A stretch of 64,000 nucleotides of DNA from Pseudoalteromonas sp. MM1 (GCF_030296835.1 NZ_AP027922.1:2666001-2730000), one strand, 5' to 3'; shown: positions 37,396 through 46,160, numbered from the stretch's first letter. Numbers and translations are program-made. The notes: generated from the sequence alone by a model not told the origin.

Positions 37396-38810
37396 ATAAT
37401 AAAAAGCCACTGGAGCAGCGCTCTTTTGAATCGGTTAGCAAAGCGATAGAAGCACGTAAAAAAGGTAAGCCTTCAATCTTTAATCGCTTATTTAAAGGCT
37501 GGCTCTCACCTCCTGAATCGCAAGATTGGGTGGTCGATGCCCAATGGGAAAAAATGCAGCAAGAGCCTGCCAGCGCACGCTTTTTGTTATACCTTATTTG
37601 CATTGCATTCATTTTGCTTACTGTTTGGGCAGGCTTTGCGCCACTCGATGAAGTAGCCCGTGGTGAAGGACGCGTTATCCCATCAAATAAATTACAGTTA
37701 GTGCAATCTTACGATGGCGGTATGGTAGAAAAAATAAATATTCGAGAAGGGCAAATTGTTGAAGAAGGTGACGTATTAATAAAAATTGACCCTACTCGAT
37801 TTATTTCAAGCTTTAGAGAAAACCAATCTAAAGTGCAATCACTCACTGCAAAAGTAGCTAGATTACAAGCCCTTACCAGAAAAGAAGAACTCGTTTTTCC
37901 TGATGAGCTTGTTAAGCAAGTACCCGAGGCGGTCGCTCATGAGCGCTCAATATATTTAAGTAATCGCCAAGAATTAGAGCAGCAAGTGGCAATTCATAAA
38001 CGCCAGTTAGAGCAACGCAGGCAAGATCACATTGAAGCAAAAGCTGCTTTGCAACAGCACACAAGCGCTTTGAAGCTAAGTAATCGCGAGCTGCAAGTAA
38101 CACGCCCACTGTTAAGAACAGGTGCTGTCTCTGACATAGACATAATAAGGTTAGAGCGAGAAATAGTCGATTTAAACGGCGAAATAAACCGTACAAAAGC
38201 CGTTATTAACCGCAGCTTATCAGCTATCAACGAAGCTAAAAACAAAGTAACAGAAGTCGAACTTGCAATGATCAACCGCTGGAACAACGAGCTTTCGGAG
38301 GCATTGCTGCGTTTAGAGTCAATAAAAGAAACCGAATCAGGGCTTGCCGATAAAGTAGCCCAAACTGAGATCAAATCACCTGTTAAAGGCACTGTACAAC
38401 GTTTATTAGTTAATACCGTAGGGGGCATTTTACAACCCGGCAGTGACGTTTTAGAAATAGTTCCTTTAGACGATCAACTTATTGTTGAGGCCAAAATACC
38501 GCCTAAAGATATTGCCTTTTTACGCCCAGGGCAGCCCGCCATGATTAAGTTTAGCGCCTACGACTTTGCAGTTTATGGCGGACTAGAAGCAGAGGTACTG
38601 CATATAAGTGCAGATACAATCACCGACGATAGAGAAAATACTTTTTATTTAGTGCAATTAAAAACCACTAAAAGTAACTTTTCGGAAGAGTTGACTATAA
38701 TTCCAGGGATGACCACACAAGTGGATATTATTACTGGTAAAAAAACCGTCTTAGAATATTTACTTAAACCCGTACTGAGAGCTACATCGCAAGCAATGAC
38801 AGAACGCTAA
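37392..38810 (+). CDS. HlyD-family membrane-fusion protein (LapC-like)
   Basis: Periplasmic adaptor joining the ABC exporter to the TolC-like duct. 472 aa: cytoplasmic N-terminus, one membrane helix (about 67-87, FLLYLICIAFILLTVWAGF), a lipoyl half-motif (VEKINIREGQIVEEGDVLIK), a long coiled coil (about 135-320), then the second lipoyl half (VKGTVQRLLVNTVGGILQPG) and a beta-barrel (LIVEAKIPPKDIAFLRPGQP). C-terminus VDIITGKKTVLEYLLKPVLR is typical of type I adaptors. ATGA overlap with the ABC gene indicates translational coupling. Confidence 0.95.
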   Translation: MNNKKPLEQRSFESVSKAIEARKKGKPSIFNRLFKGWLSPPESQDWVVDAQWEKMQQEPASARFLLYLICIAFILLTVWAGFAPLDEVARGEGRVIPSNKLQLVQSYDGGMVEKINIREGQIVEEGDVLIKIDPTRFISSFRENQSKVQSLTAKVARLQALTRKEELVFPDELVKQVPEAVAHERSIYLSNRQELEQQVAIHKRQLEQRRQDHIEAKAALQQHTSALKLSNRELQVTRPLLRTGAVSDIDIIRLEREIVDLNGEINRTKAVINRSLSAINEAKNKVTEVELAMINRWNNELSEALLRLESIKETESGLADKVAQTEIKSPVKGTVQRLLVNTVGGILQPGSDVLEIVPLDDQLIVEAKIPPKDIAFLRPGQPAMIKFSAYDFAVYGGLEAEVLHISADTITDDRENTFYLVQLKTTKSNFSEELTIIPGMTTQVDIITGKKTVLEYLLKPVLRATSQAMTER

Positions 38811-38833
38811 AGTGAATTTATTGGAGTAAATTA

Positions 38834-39421
38834 ATGCGTCAAAGTATATTTATTACACAACCAAACCTTGAATCGAGCCACTGGCAAAGTGCGTTTGCAG
38901 GTTGTGTAATATGCACCAAAGAACCAAAGCAAATCAATGCATCGAGTATTATATGGGTTCTGGCGGGCACTTCGGGATGGCTTGAACTGGTAAAAAAATA
39001 TGCCCATAAACGCTTGCCGGTTATTGTGATGACCACAAACCTAGAAATAGAGGAGCTCAGAGCAGCCCTGCAAGCAGGCGCAAGAGGCTATGTAGAAGCA
39101 CTTGCATCTAAAGTAATACTACAACAAGTACTTGAAACTATTTGCTCAGGCGGCTTGTGGTTACCTGGGCAGCTACTATCTAATATTGTTGGGGCACTAA
39201 GCCAGCAGCAAATAAATTACACCCAAGCGTGCGATATTCAAAGCTTAACTAAACGGGAGCGCCAAGTTGTAGATATAGTTATAACAGGGGCAACCAATAA
39301 ACAAGCCGCTGAGTCACTTAATATTACAGAGCGAACAATTAAAGAGCACATGAGCTCAATTTTCACTAAGTTAAAAGTGCGTGACCGTATACAACTTATG
39401 CTAGCAGTTAAAGGTAGCTAA
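38834..39421 (+). CDS. LuxR-family regulator with a degenerate receiver domain
   Basis: 195-aa DNA-binding protein. The C-terminal domain (about 133-193) is a clear LuxR/NarL helix-turn-helix: LTKRERQVVDIVITGATNKQ, AESLNITERTIKEHMSSIF, TKLKVRDRIQLM. Residues about 1-120 look like a receiver fold (LPVIVMTTNLEIEELRAALQ, then AGARGYVEA), but the phospho-acceptor Asp and conserved Lys are missing (IIWVLAGTSGW at the third strand). This resembles CsgD/VpsT-type regulators; I do not see VpsT's W[FLM][TS]R c-di-GMP motif. Twenty-three bp after the HlyD gene with TTGGAG before ATG, so it is part of the secretion operon and probably regulates adhesion or motility genes; target unknown. Confidence 0.85.
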   Translation: MRQSIFITQPNLESSHWQSAFAGCVICTKEPKQINASSIIWVLAGTSGWLELVKKYAHKRLPVIVMTTNLEIEELRAALQAGARGYVEALASKVILQQVLETICSGGLWLPGQLLSNIVGALSQQQINYTQACDIQSLTKRERQVVDIVITGATNKQAAESLNITERTIKEHMSSIFTKLKVRDRIQLMLAVKGS

Positions 39422-39543
39422 CCTAGGCTAGAATAACAAAACCTACACCAATCATAGTTAAATTTAATAAACAACGGCGTAAAGGTTAAATAGCTATACT
39501 GCCTTTACCTTTTCGCCACCACTATTAAACCGCTCCGCTTTTA

Positions 39544-39572
39544 ATTAAAGAGTCGCTTTACGACTCTTTAAT
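39544..39572. terminator. Bidirectional hairpin at the lapD end
   Basis: Stem ATTAAAGAGTCG (39544-39555) / CGACTCTTTAAT (39561-39572) with a 5-nt loop. The right arm is inside the last codons of lapD, whose stop lies in the loop. It is placed to stop transcription from both the convergent LuxR operon and lapD. Confidence 0.6.
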
Positions 39573-41516
39573 TACTCCATCAAAGCCAAGATTAACCAGT
39601 GTATCTATATCGTCTTGGCTCGTTACGCCCTGCGCGACCACTTTAATACCAATAGAATGCGCTAATGTGCAAACACCGCGTAAGAAAGTTTGATTGTCTT
39701 GGCTATAACTAATGTTATGCGCGTAAATGCTGTCTATTTTTAGCATTTCTAAGCCAAATTCTTGAATGTTCTTAATTTTAGTAAATTCAGGTCCCACACG
39801 TTTTAGTGCCACTTTAGCGCCCATACAACGCACCTGCTCACAAAATTCTCTAAATATATCTTTTTCGTTTACGACAATGTTTTCGCGTATATCAAAACAT
39901 ATATTTTTTGCCAATTCAGGAAAGGCAGACACATAAGTTAATACCGAAGCAAGCGCAGTATCATCCATTAATGTTTGCGCCGAAAGCTCTACAGCAATTA
40001 ACTCATTTGGTGGCGCTTCACCGTACTGTTTAACAATTTGCTTAATTAAACTCCAATCCAAACGCGCTAATAGGTTTAAGCGATTAGCCCATTGATAGTA
40101 GTAGCTAGATTTATAATGTTGACCGCCAAACTCTAAACTTAAACTAAGCTGGTGCTGTAACAAGACGTCGTTAAAACCCATAACCTCTAAACAATTTAAT
40201 TGTATAGTTTTTTGCTCAAGTGCATCCTCAATAGCCTTTTTCCAGCCAGCAGAGTCATCAAAAATTTCACTCTTTTGTTTATTATCAATTACTTTAGCTT
40301 GCACTCCAGGTTTTTTATCTGCTGTTTTTAATAAACCATCTACACGGCGTAATAAATCAAAGCGGGTGTCATTTTTCTCTATGTAGGTACAACTGTGTAC
40401 AATGGCCAAATCAATATTTTTGTATTCGTCAACAATCGATTTATGAAGTAAGGTAATTTGCTCGCTAAGCGCCTGTATATCGTCAGTATCGCTAAACAAA
40501 ACGGTAAAGTCGGTATGTGATATACGCGCAATATAGTTTTCTGAAAAATGCGCCTGATTCGACTCCAAAAACTGGGTTAACACCTGAGAAAAACGGCGTA
40601 AAAAGTTAACCATTTCTACACGACTAACCGATTCACTTATTTTATCTAAATTAACCACCCTAAATAAAAACAAAGCACCATGAGCATGATCTTTCACTTT
40701 TTGTAAATGAGCCTCTAATGTGGCACTAAAATATTCGCGATTGGCAAGCCCTGTTAGCTCATCGTGCTGGGCTTTAAAACGCAACTCCTCTAAGCGTTTA
40801 TTATCTTCTTTTATAATGCGGCTAAACCGCGTTGATAACAAATTCATCGACTGCACAAGGCGTGCAAACTCAAAGGTGTTTGGCACTTTTGATTTAATAA
40901 AGCGCTTATCGCCAAAGGCGTTAGCTTGGTAAACCACATCATCAAGTGGCGTTAAAATTTTACGTAATAAATACGCACTTATGGCACAGGCAAAAAAGGC
41001 GACCACTAAAAAGCTAAAAAACAATTTGAGAGCACTTTCCCACAATGCTTGCTCGGCATATTGGCTGTGGCTTTCAACAAATAAGGTGCCAAATTGCTGC
41101 CAACCGTTATTAACCTGCCCTACGCCTGGTTGTACATTAAGTGCATATACCGCTCTAAACCAAGCGGGTGCGGTATTTTCTAACGTGTCGGTAAATACGC
41201 GTTTTACAATCACTTCACCATTCGGGTCTTGCAGTTCTATGCGTTTATAGTGGCCAGTATCAAATGTGGCCGACACTAAAAGCTCAAGCTCTACAGGGTC
41301 TTTTTCAAGCTGACTAATCATTAAAGCTAGAGAGCTGGCATTATCAACATTTTTTAAATACAGCTGCGTAGAAAAATAGTTTCTAGCAGAGTTAGTACTT
41401 ATTAACACGCTACTTATAAAGCCAACAAAAATCACCACCAGCAAGGTGATCCACAACTCTTGCCTAAGAGTAATTTTTCTTTTTTTGAAAAACTTAAATA
41501 AGGAAAATGATGCCAT
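39558..41516 (-). CDS. lapD: LapD-type c-di-GMP receptor (degenerate GGDEF/EAL, HAMP)
   Basis: Inner-membrane receptor that sequesters LapG in the periplasm when c-di-GMP is high. ATG 41516 overlaps the lapG stop (TAATG); a GTG at 41522 is an alternative. About 652 aa: membrane helix (about 20-40), LapD/MoxY-type periplasmic domain with ELLVSATFDTGHYKRIEL and the LapG-contacting loop NNGWQQFGTLFVESH (Trp139), second helix (about 165-185), HAMP with ILTPLDDVVYQA, a GGDEF domain whose active site reads SHTDF, and an EAL domain with EFG in place of EAL. Both catalytic sites are lost, as expected for a pure receptor. The Trp in the output loop matches Trp125 of P. fluorescens LapD. Confidence 0.93.
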   Translation of the reverse strand: MASFSLFKFFKKRKITLRQELWITLLVVIFVGFISSVLISTNSARNYFSTQLYLKNVDNASSLALMISQLEKDPVELELLVSATFDTGHYKRIELQDPNGEVIVKRVFTDTLENTAPAWFRAVYALNVQPGVGQVNNGWQQFGTLFVESHSQYAEQALWESALKLFFSFLVVAFFACAISAYLLRKILTPLDDVVYQANAFGDKRFIKSKVPNTFEFARLVQSMNLLSTRFSRIIKEDNKRLEELRFKAQHDELTGLANREYFSATLEAHLQKVKDHAHGALFLFRVVNLDKISESVSRVEMVNFLRRFSQVLTQFLESNQAHFSENYIARISHTDFTVLFSDTDDIQALSEQITLLHKSIVDEYKNIDLAIVHSCTYIEKNDTRFDLLRRVDGLLKTADKKPGVQAKVIDNKQKSEIFDDSAGWKKAIEDALEQKTIQLNCLEVMGFNDVLLQHQLSLSLEFGGQHYKSSYYYQWANRLNLLARLDWSLIKQIVKQYGEAPPNELIAVELSAQTLMDDTALASVLTYVSAFPELAKNICFDIRENIVVNEKDIFREFCEQVRCMGAKVALKRVGPEFTKIKNIQEFGLEMLKIDSIYAHNISYSQDNQTFLRGVCTLAHSIGIKVVAQGVTSQDDIDTLVNLGFDGVIKES

Positions 41517-42223
41517 TACCACATAACCCCTTCTTGTGATGTCTGCTCCAAAATTTTACGCCAACGCGATAGCCTTGCTGTCGGGCTAGCTACACTTTTG
41601 GTCGAGTTATTTGCCCATAAACCTTGGCTGTTAAAACTAAATACCGGGCTTAAATCAACGCGTTTTGCTGCAGGTAACACTTTTGTTATTAAACTATCTA
41701 AAATAAGCGGCTGAGCATTAGGCGTAGCAAAGTAGCCTAATACCATGTGTGCTTGTGTTTTGTTTGTTCCAGCAAGCTTAGCTTTTACGTATATCAGCCT
41801 AAGCTTGTCGTCGCTTACACCTAAGGCGCGTAAGCTAATGTATTTAGCAATGGCATAATCTTCACAATCACCTAAACCACGGCCTAGGGTTTCTAATGGC
41901 GTTGCCCAATAGTCGTTTTGCTTCCAAAGCTGTATATCGGTTTGGTAACGAAGGTTGCGTGCAAAAAAGTCGTTCACAATAAGTATTTGTTGTTGTTCTG
42001 GTTTATTTTGCGTTTGTACCAACATTCTTTGCCAATTTCGGGCAACAGTTACACGCGCAGGGCCATACTTTTGCCCCATTAATTCTATAAAGGTATTAAA
42101 TTGAATGGTTAAACGGCTCGCAAACACACCGCTTGAAAGTAAAAAAAATAGCAGTAAATAGCGCAAATTGCTTTTGCACCAAAAAAATAGCTTATTAGAG
42201 GAAAGAGTAGGCCTAAGTGTCAT
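41516..42223 (-). CDS. lapG: LapG-type periplasmic cysteine protease
   Basis: Calcium-dependent bacterial transglutaminase-like protease (peptidase C93) that cuts the adhesin's retention module and frees the cell. 235 aa: short cytoplasmic tail, one signal/anchor helix (about 20-36, YLLLFFLLSSGVFA), then the protease domain with RLTIQFNTFIELMG and WWQ-type region RNWQRML. The catalytic triad is visible: Cys120 in GLGDCEDYAIAKY, His159 in AHMVLGYF, Asp176 in LILDSL. Adjacent lapD and the TAAG site in the giant adhesin support the role. Confidence 0.95.
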   Translation of the reverse strand: MTLRPTLSSNKLFFWCKSNLRYLLLFFLLSSGVFASRLTIQFNTFIELMGQKYGPARVTVARNWQRMLVQTQNKPEQQQILIVNDFFARNLRYQTDIQLWKQNDYWATPLETLGRGLGDCEDYAIAKYISLRALGVSDDKLRLIYVKAKLAGTNKTQAHMVLGYFATPNAQPLILDSLITKVLPAAKRVDLSPVFSFNSQGLWANNSTKSVASPTARLSRWRKILEQTSQEGVMW

Positions 42224-42362
42224 TCACAGCCCAAAAAAAGAAAAATTAAAAACATATCCTAAATGCTACACTACTTGTTCAAATATTATTCGTAACAACA
42301 GCATAGCACTCAATATAGCCGGGTGAGATATTTTTCAGTGTTTTTTTAGTCACCCTAGCAAC

Positions 42363-42818
42363 TTAGTAGTAGGTCACCTTTTTAACTTCACGTGGTTTAA
42401 TTTCGCCTATGTATAAGTCGTGAACGCGCTTCATGTTTAGCTCAAGCTCGGTCACGTATACATCGTCAACAGAGTACGTTTTAATAATTTGTGCCCCTTT
42501 AATTATGCCCTGCACCTTACTTTCCATATAATCGTTTTGAGCAATTGCACCCGCTACAGACGTGCCCGCTGTAATTTTTTGCCCATAAACCTGCTCAGTC
42601 AGCTCGCGGTATGCCTCAAGCTTAGAAGCTTTAATTGCCATTAATTGCTTTTGCGATTTATTAGCCCCTTGCTGCAAGCTAATAGGCGCATAACCAACCG
42701 CTTTAAGTGTGGGATAATTATTTGGTTCTACATATTTATATTCAACATGTTTATCAAACACGTTGCTGCAACCGGCAAGGCCAAGGCTTGCTAAAGTAAG
42801 TAATATAATTGCACGCAT
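42363..42818 (-). CDS. flgP: Flagellar outer-membrane lipoprotein FlgP (LPP20 family)
   Basis: 151-aa lipoprotein, lipobox LAGC (Cys17) after MRAIILLTLASLG. The body has the LPP20/FlgP features SQKQLMAIKASKLEAYRELT and EQVYGQKITAGTSVAG, followed by IIKGAQIIKTYSVDDVYVTE. In Vibrio, FlgP helps build the outer-membrane basal disk with FlgO and FlgT around the sheathed polar flagellum. Here it is divergent from flgT, with sigma-54-like promoters facing both ways. Confidence 0.9.
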   Translation of the reverse strand: MRAIILLTLASLGLAGCSNVFDKHVEYKYVEPNNYPTLKAVGYAPISLQQGANKSQKQLMAIKASKLEAYRELTEQVYGQKITAGTSVAGAIAQNDYMESKVQGIIKGAQIIKTYSVDDVYVTELELNMKRVHDLYIGEIKPREVKKVTYY

Positions 42819-42853
42819 TTATTTGCACCTTTTAAACTAATTGCGTAAACAAA

Positions 42854-42869
42854 TGCAGGTTTAATGCCA
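42854..42869 (-). promoter_or_regulatory. Sigma-54-type promoter for flgP
   Basis: Minus strand reads TGGCAT-TAAAC-CTGCA, GG-N10-GC spacing exact; -24 half strong, -12 half with C for the first T. About 38 bp upstream of the flgP start. Confidence 0.6.
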
Positions 42870-42904
42870 TTAATTACTTACAAGTTAACTTAGAGTATTA
42901 ATAT

Positions 42905-42920
42905 TGGTGCACTCCTTGCT
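42905..42920 (+). promoter_or_regulatory. Sigma-54-type promoter for flgT
   Basis: Plus strand reads TGGTGC-ACTCC-TTGCT with exact GG-N10-GC spacing, about 40 bp upstream of the flgT ATG. It forms a divergent pair with the flgP site. Confidence 0.6.
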
Positions 42921-42960
42921 TAGCTAAAGCGTAATTAACTAATTTATGTGGAGTACCAGT

Positions 42961-44157
42961 ATGAGCACGTTTTTATCGTCACTATTTGCAGGTGTAACTA
43001 GCGCTGCTTTATTAACGTTTTCTGCCAGTACTTTCGCACAGTGGTTTGAATCTACGGGCCATGCACAAATACAAAATGGCGACATTAGCAGCGCTAAATC
43101 GGCTGCCATTAAAGATGCAATAACCCAAGCGCTAGTGTTTTCTGGCGCACGGGTTAGTTCTGTACAAACCTTGGTAGACGGCGTACTAACACAAGATCAG
43201 CTTAAAATTAGCAGCCATGGCGAAATCCAAAAAATAGAGCTGGTGAGCGAGCAACGCCAAAACGATCAATTTGCCATTACCCTTAGGCTAGATGTATTTG
43301 CCCAAACAGAGCAATGTCCACAAAGTAACTTTAATAAATTTGTTGCTGTAACCCAAAGCCAACTTGTTCATCGTGAGCACGCCTTAATGGGTCAAATATT
43401 TGACGTAAATAAAGCCATTAGTAAAAAGTTATTTAGCGCTTTGCAAAGCACAAAAATGAGCGCCCTCCCTGTTGCTTACTACAATAAAGCAATTAATGTA
43501 GACAATTACTTTAATCAGCAGCACGACTACTCAAATGCACAGCTAGAAGAGCTTTCAGCCAGAAGCAACGCGCAATATGTTTTATTAAGTCAAATAACCA
43601 ATTTAGCACCAAGCGATAAACTCAATAACGACTACGCCTTTTGGCAAGACGAAACCTACCAGCGCAGCTACACTATTGAGTTTATGCTGTTTGATGGCAC
43701 CACGTACGAGCAATTATGGCAAAACAGCTATCATACCCAAGCTGTATGGCCATTTGAAAAAACAGCCATAGTTGATGTAAATAGCGATAGGTTTTGGCAA
43801 TCGCCTTTTGGGCAAAGTATTAGCGATATCAATCAAACGGCCAGTTACGATATACAGGCTGCCATGGCGTGTTTTCCTACTAAGGGAAAAATAATGCACA
43901 TGGAAAACAATAAATTAGTGATAAACCTAGGCAAAGATCATGGCCTTAAAAAAGGCCAACTATTAAGCATTGCGCACCATAACTACTTAACCGATGCACA
44001 AGGCAATACCATGCCGCATACCATTACCACGCTTAACACCATTATGGTTGAGCAGCTTTATAAACAAAGTGCCATTGCTGTAAGCCTTAACGATAAACCA
44101 CTACCTGGGGTACAAATAAACGACGTGGTAGAAATTGTAAGCCAAGACGGTAAATAG
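42961..44157 (+). CDS. flgT: Flagellar H-ring protein FlgT
   Basis: Periplasmic/outer-ring protein of polar flagella. Start chosen at ATG 42961, seven bases after GGAG; an in-frame ATG at 42946 overlaps that ribosome-binding site. 398 aa with signal peptide (LFAGVTSAALLTFSASTFA, cleavage before QWFES). N-terminal domain WFESTGHAQIQNGDISSAKS, then ALVFSGARVSSVQTLVDGVL; middle region ARSNAQYVLLSQITNLAPS; C-terminal domain NKLVINLGKDHGLKKGQLLS. This order matches Vibrio FlgT (N, M and C domains). The TAG stop uses the first base of the adjoining MITE-like element. Confidence 0.9.
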   Translation: MSTFLSSLFAGVTSAALLTFSASTFAQWFESTGHAQIQNGDISSAKSAAIKDAITQALVFSGARVSSVQTLVDGVLTQDQLKISSHGEIQKIELVSEQRQNDQFAITLRLDVFAQTEQCPQSNFNKFVAVTQSQLVHREHALMGQIFDVNKAISKKLFSALQSTKMSALPVAYYNKAINVDNYFNQQHDYSNAQLEELSARSNAQYVLLSQITNLAPSDKLNNDYAFWQDETYQRSYTIEFMLFDGTTYEQLWQNSYHTQAVWPFEKTAIVDVNSDRFWQSPFGQSISDINQTASYDIQAAMACFPTKGKIMHMENNKLVINLGKDHGLKKGQLLSIAHHNYLTDAQGNTMPHTITTLNTIMVEQLYKQSAIAVSLNDKPLPGVQINDVVEIVSQDGK

Positions 44158-44420
44158 GGCGTGTTAACCTTTGGTGATTTAATTTGCAGCCGTGTGTTTG
44201 GTTTTTAGGCAAGGCAGAGCCTATGAAGTGTGGTTATTCCCCATAAATAGGCGATAACGTAGCATAAAGACCAAACATGCGCTGCCCAACGGGTTCTTTT
44301 TAGGGACGATTAACTCCTTGTTGTTCGCTTTTTACTTAGCCCACTAGGTTACAAACCTCACGCCGCGATTTAATCGCCCCTAGATTGAACAAATTTCAAT
44401 CCACAAAGGTCAACACGCCC
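44157..44420. mobile_element. 264-bp MITE-like element with 17-bp terminal inverted repeats
   Basis: The left end GGGCGTGTTAACCTTTG (44157-44173) and the right end, read in complement, GGGCGTGTTGACCTTTG (44420-44404), differ at one position. Inside are further nested inverted segments, such as GTTTGGTTTTTAGGC against GTTTGGTCTTTATGC and GGGACGATTAA against GGGGCGATTAA. No open reading frame of note, and no convincing target duplication is seen. It occupies exactly the space between the convergent flgT and oxyR genes. Alternatively it could be a structured intergenic RNA-type repeat. Confidence 0.65.
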
Positions 44421-45312
44421 TGAGCGCTCGCTTTAAATTTGGGTGCTCTGCTAACCATTGCGCTAATTGCTCTACGCCCGCTAAATGTGGGTAGTGTTTT
44501 CTACAAGCAAATACCACATTACGTTGCTGATTAGGAAAAATAGGTAAATAATCAATCCCTACACGCGGTGTACATGCAAGCTTGGGCACAAAGGTAACCC
44601 CATCATTTATAGCCACCAGCGCCAATAAAGTTTCTAAACTATTTCCCTGATATTGGTTTGACACATCCACCCCCGCAGCAAAACAAAACTTTTGGGCTTG
44701 ATCTTTAAAGCAATGACCATCACTTAACATTAATAGGCTACAACTTTGCAGGTCGCTCAGCGCTACTTTTTTACGGTTAGATAACGAATTATCGGTTGAA
44801 ACAGCCACCACAAAATCTTCTTTATATACATTAACCGTATAGTAATTTTTAAGTTCGGGTACATCGGCCAAAATTGCAAAGTCAAGTTCGCCATTATCAA
44901 GCGCGTCTAAAATAGTTGCGGTTTGCATTTCTATAAACGAAAAGTGACTATCGCTAAACGCTGCTTTCATAGAGGTTAGTAAAGCGCTGAGTAAATACGG
45001 CGCAATAGTCGGAATAATACCAATTCTTAGCTTACCTTGTAGCGGCCCGTTTGAAGTCGCCGCCAGCTCTTTTAAAATTTCTGCTTGCTCTAAAATAACA
45101 TTTATTTGTGTCAACAAACGTTCACCTTGCGCTGTTAATGTAACTTGCTTAGTTGAGCGGTCAAACACAACAACACCAAGTTCTTGCTCAAGCTTTTTTA
45201 CTTGCCCACTTAATGTAGGCTGGCTAACAAAACAAGCTTCTGCTGCTTTGCGAAAATGCTTGTGGTGCGCAATTGCTTTTACATACTCTAAATCTTTTAA
45301 GTTCAAATTCAT
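44410..45312 (-). CDS. oxyR: Hydrogen peroxide sensor/regulator OxyR
   Basis: LysR-type activator of peroxide defence. Start at ATG 45312 (AGG five bases before); a GTG two codons upstream is possible. 300 aa: N-terminal helix-turn-helix (HFRKAAEACFVSQPTLSGQV) and a regulatory domain with the two redox cysteines in SDGHCFKDQAQKFCFAAG (Cys201 and Cys210, equivalent to E. coli Cys199/Cys208). Divergent from the peroxiredoxin gene with an OxyR-type operator between. The last residues (R-A-C) and the TGA stop lie inside the MITE-like element, so the C-terminus may be altered from the ancestor. Confidence 0.94.
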   Translation of the reverse strand: MNLNLKDLEYVKAIAHHKHFRKAAEACFVSQPTLSGQVKKLEQELGVVVFDRSTKQVTLTAQGERLLTQINVILEQAEILKELAATSNGPLQGKLRIGIIPTIAPYLLSALLTSMKAAFSDSHFSFIEMQTATILDALDNGELDFAILADVPELKNYYTVNVYKEDFVVAVSTDNSLSNRKKVALSDLQSCSLLMLSDGHCFKDQAQKFCFAAGVDVSNQYQGNSLETLLALVAINDGVTFVPKLACTPRVGIDYLPIFPNQQRNVVFACRKHYPHLAGVEQLAQWLAEHPNLKRALRAC

Positions 45313-45321
45313 CTCCACCTG

Positions 45322-45358
45322 ATAGGCTATACCTATTAGTTTAATACAAACAAACGAT
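45322..45358. promoter_or_regulatory. OxyR operator between oxyR and the peroxiredoxin gene
   Basis: ATAG-N7-CTAT-N7-ATAC-N7-CGAT with all three 7-bp spacings exact. It matches the E. coli OxyR four-element pattern (ATAG and CTAT alternating) at 14 of 16 core positions. It lies 9 bp from the oxyR start and 58 bp before the peroxiredoxin start, as expected for autorepression plus divergent activation. Confidence 0.75.
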
Positions 45359-45415
45359 TGGAACTATATTTAAATTATCGCCATAATGGCTCCAACAAAT
45401 CAAGAGGAACAAACT

Positions 45416-46144
45416 ATGTTAAAGAATATTGAAGGTCAAACAATCCCAAGCGTTACATTTGCAACACGTCAAAACGACGAATGGAAATCAGTAACCACAG
45501 ACGAAATTTTTAAAGGCAGAACCGTTGTTGTGTTTTCACTACCGGGTGCATTTACGCCAACCTGTTCATCAACCCACTTGCCACGCTACAACGAGCTAGC
45601 TGGCGTTCTTAAACAAAATGGCGTTGACGAAATTGTATGTGTATCAGTAAACGATACATTTGTAATGAACGCATGGGCTGAGCATCAAGAAGCGCAAAAC
45701 ATCACCTTATTACCCGATGGCAACGGCGAATTTACTGACGGCATGGGCATGTTAGTAGATAAAAACGATTTAGGTTTTGGTAAGCGTAGCTGGAGATACT
45801 CGATGCTAGTTAAAGATGGCGTTATCGACAAAATGTTCATCGAGCCAGACTTACCAGGCGACCCATTTGAAGTTTCTGATGCAGACACAATGCTTGACTA
45901 CATCAATCCAAAACAAGCTAAGCCAGAACCTGTAACTGTATTTACCAAGCCTGGTTGCCCATTCTGTAAAAAAGCAAAAGAGCTACTAACAGAAAAAGGC
46001 TACGCATTTGAAGAAGTTGTTATGGGTGCAGGTGCCACATTAACCAGCCTTAAAGCAATTACTGGCCGTGACACTGTTCCACAAATATTTATTGGTGGTA
46101 AACACATTGGCGGCTCAGATGATTTAGAAAAATACTTTGCTTAA
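45416..46144 (+). CDS. Hybrid peroxiredoxin-glutaredoxin (Prx5-Grx)
   Basis: Glutathione-dependent peroxidase with its own reductant domain. ATG 45416 follows AGAGGAA. 242 aa: residues 1-160 are a Prx5-type peroxiredoxin with peroxidatic Cys50 in [16 protein letters not shown]. Residues about 170-242 are a glutaredoxin with [15 protein letters not shown] (Cys181, Cys184), [19 protein letters not shown]. The same fusion is known from Haemophilus, Vibrio and marine bacteria. Divergent from oxyR and likely OxyR-induced by peroxide. Confidence 0.95.
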   Translation: MLKNIEGQTIPSVTFATRQNDEWKSVTTDEIFKGRTVVVFSLPGAFTPTCSSTHLPRYNELAGVLKQNGVDEIVCVSVNDTFVMNAWAEHQEAQNITLLPDGNGEFTDGMGMLVDKNDLGFGKRSWRYSMLVKDGVIDKMFIEPDLPGDPFEVSDADTMLDYINPKQAKPEPVTVFTKPGCPFCKKAKELLTEKGYAFEEVVMGAGATLTSLKAITGRDTVPQIFIGGKHIGGSDDLEKYFA

Positions 46145-46160
46145 GTAAGTTATAAATAGC

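Noticed and set aside
39558..41516. Active diguanylate cyclase or phosphodiesterase
   Set aside because: The GGDEF site reads SHTDF and the EAL site lacks the catalytic Glu-Ala-Leu, so it is a receptor of the LapD type.
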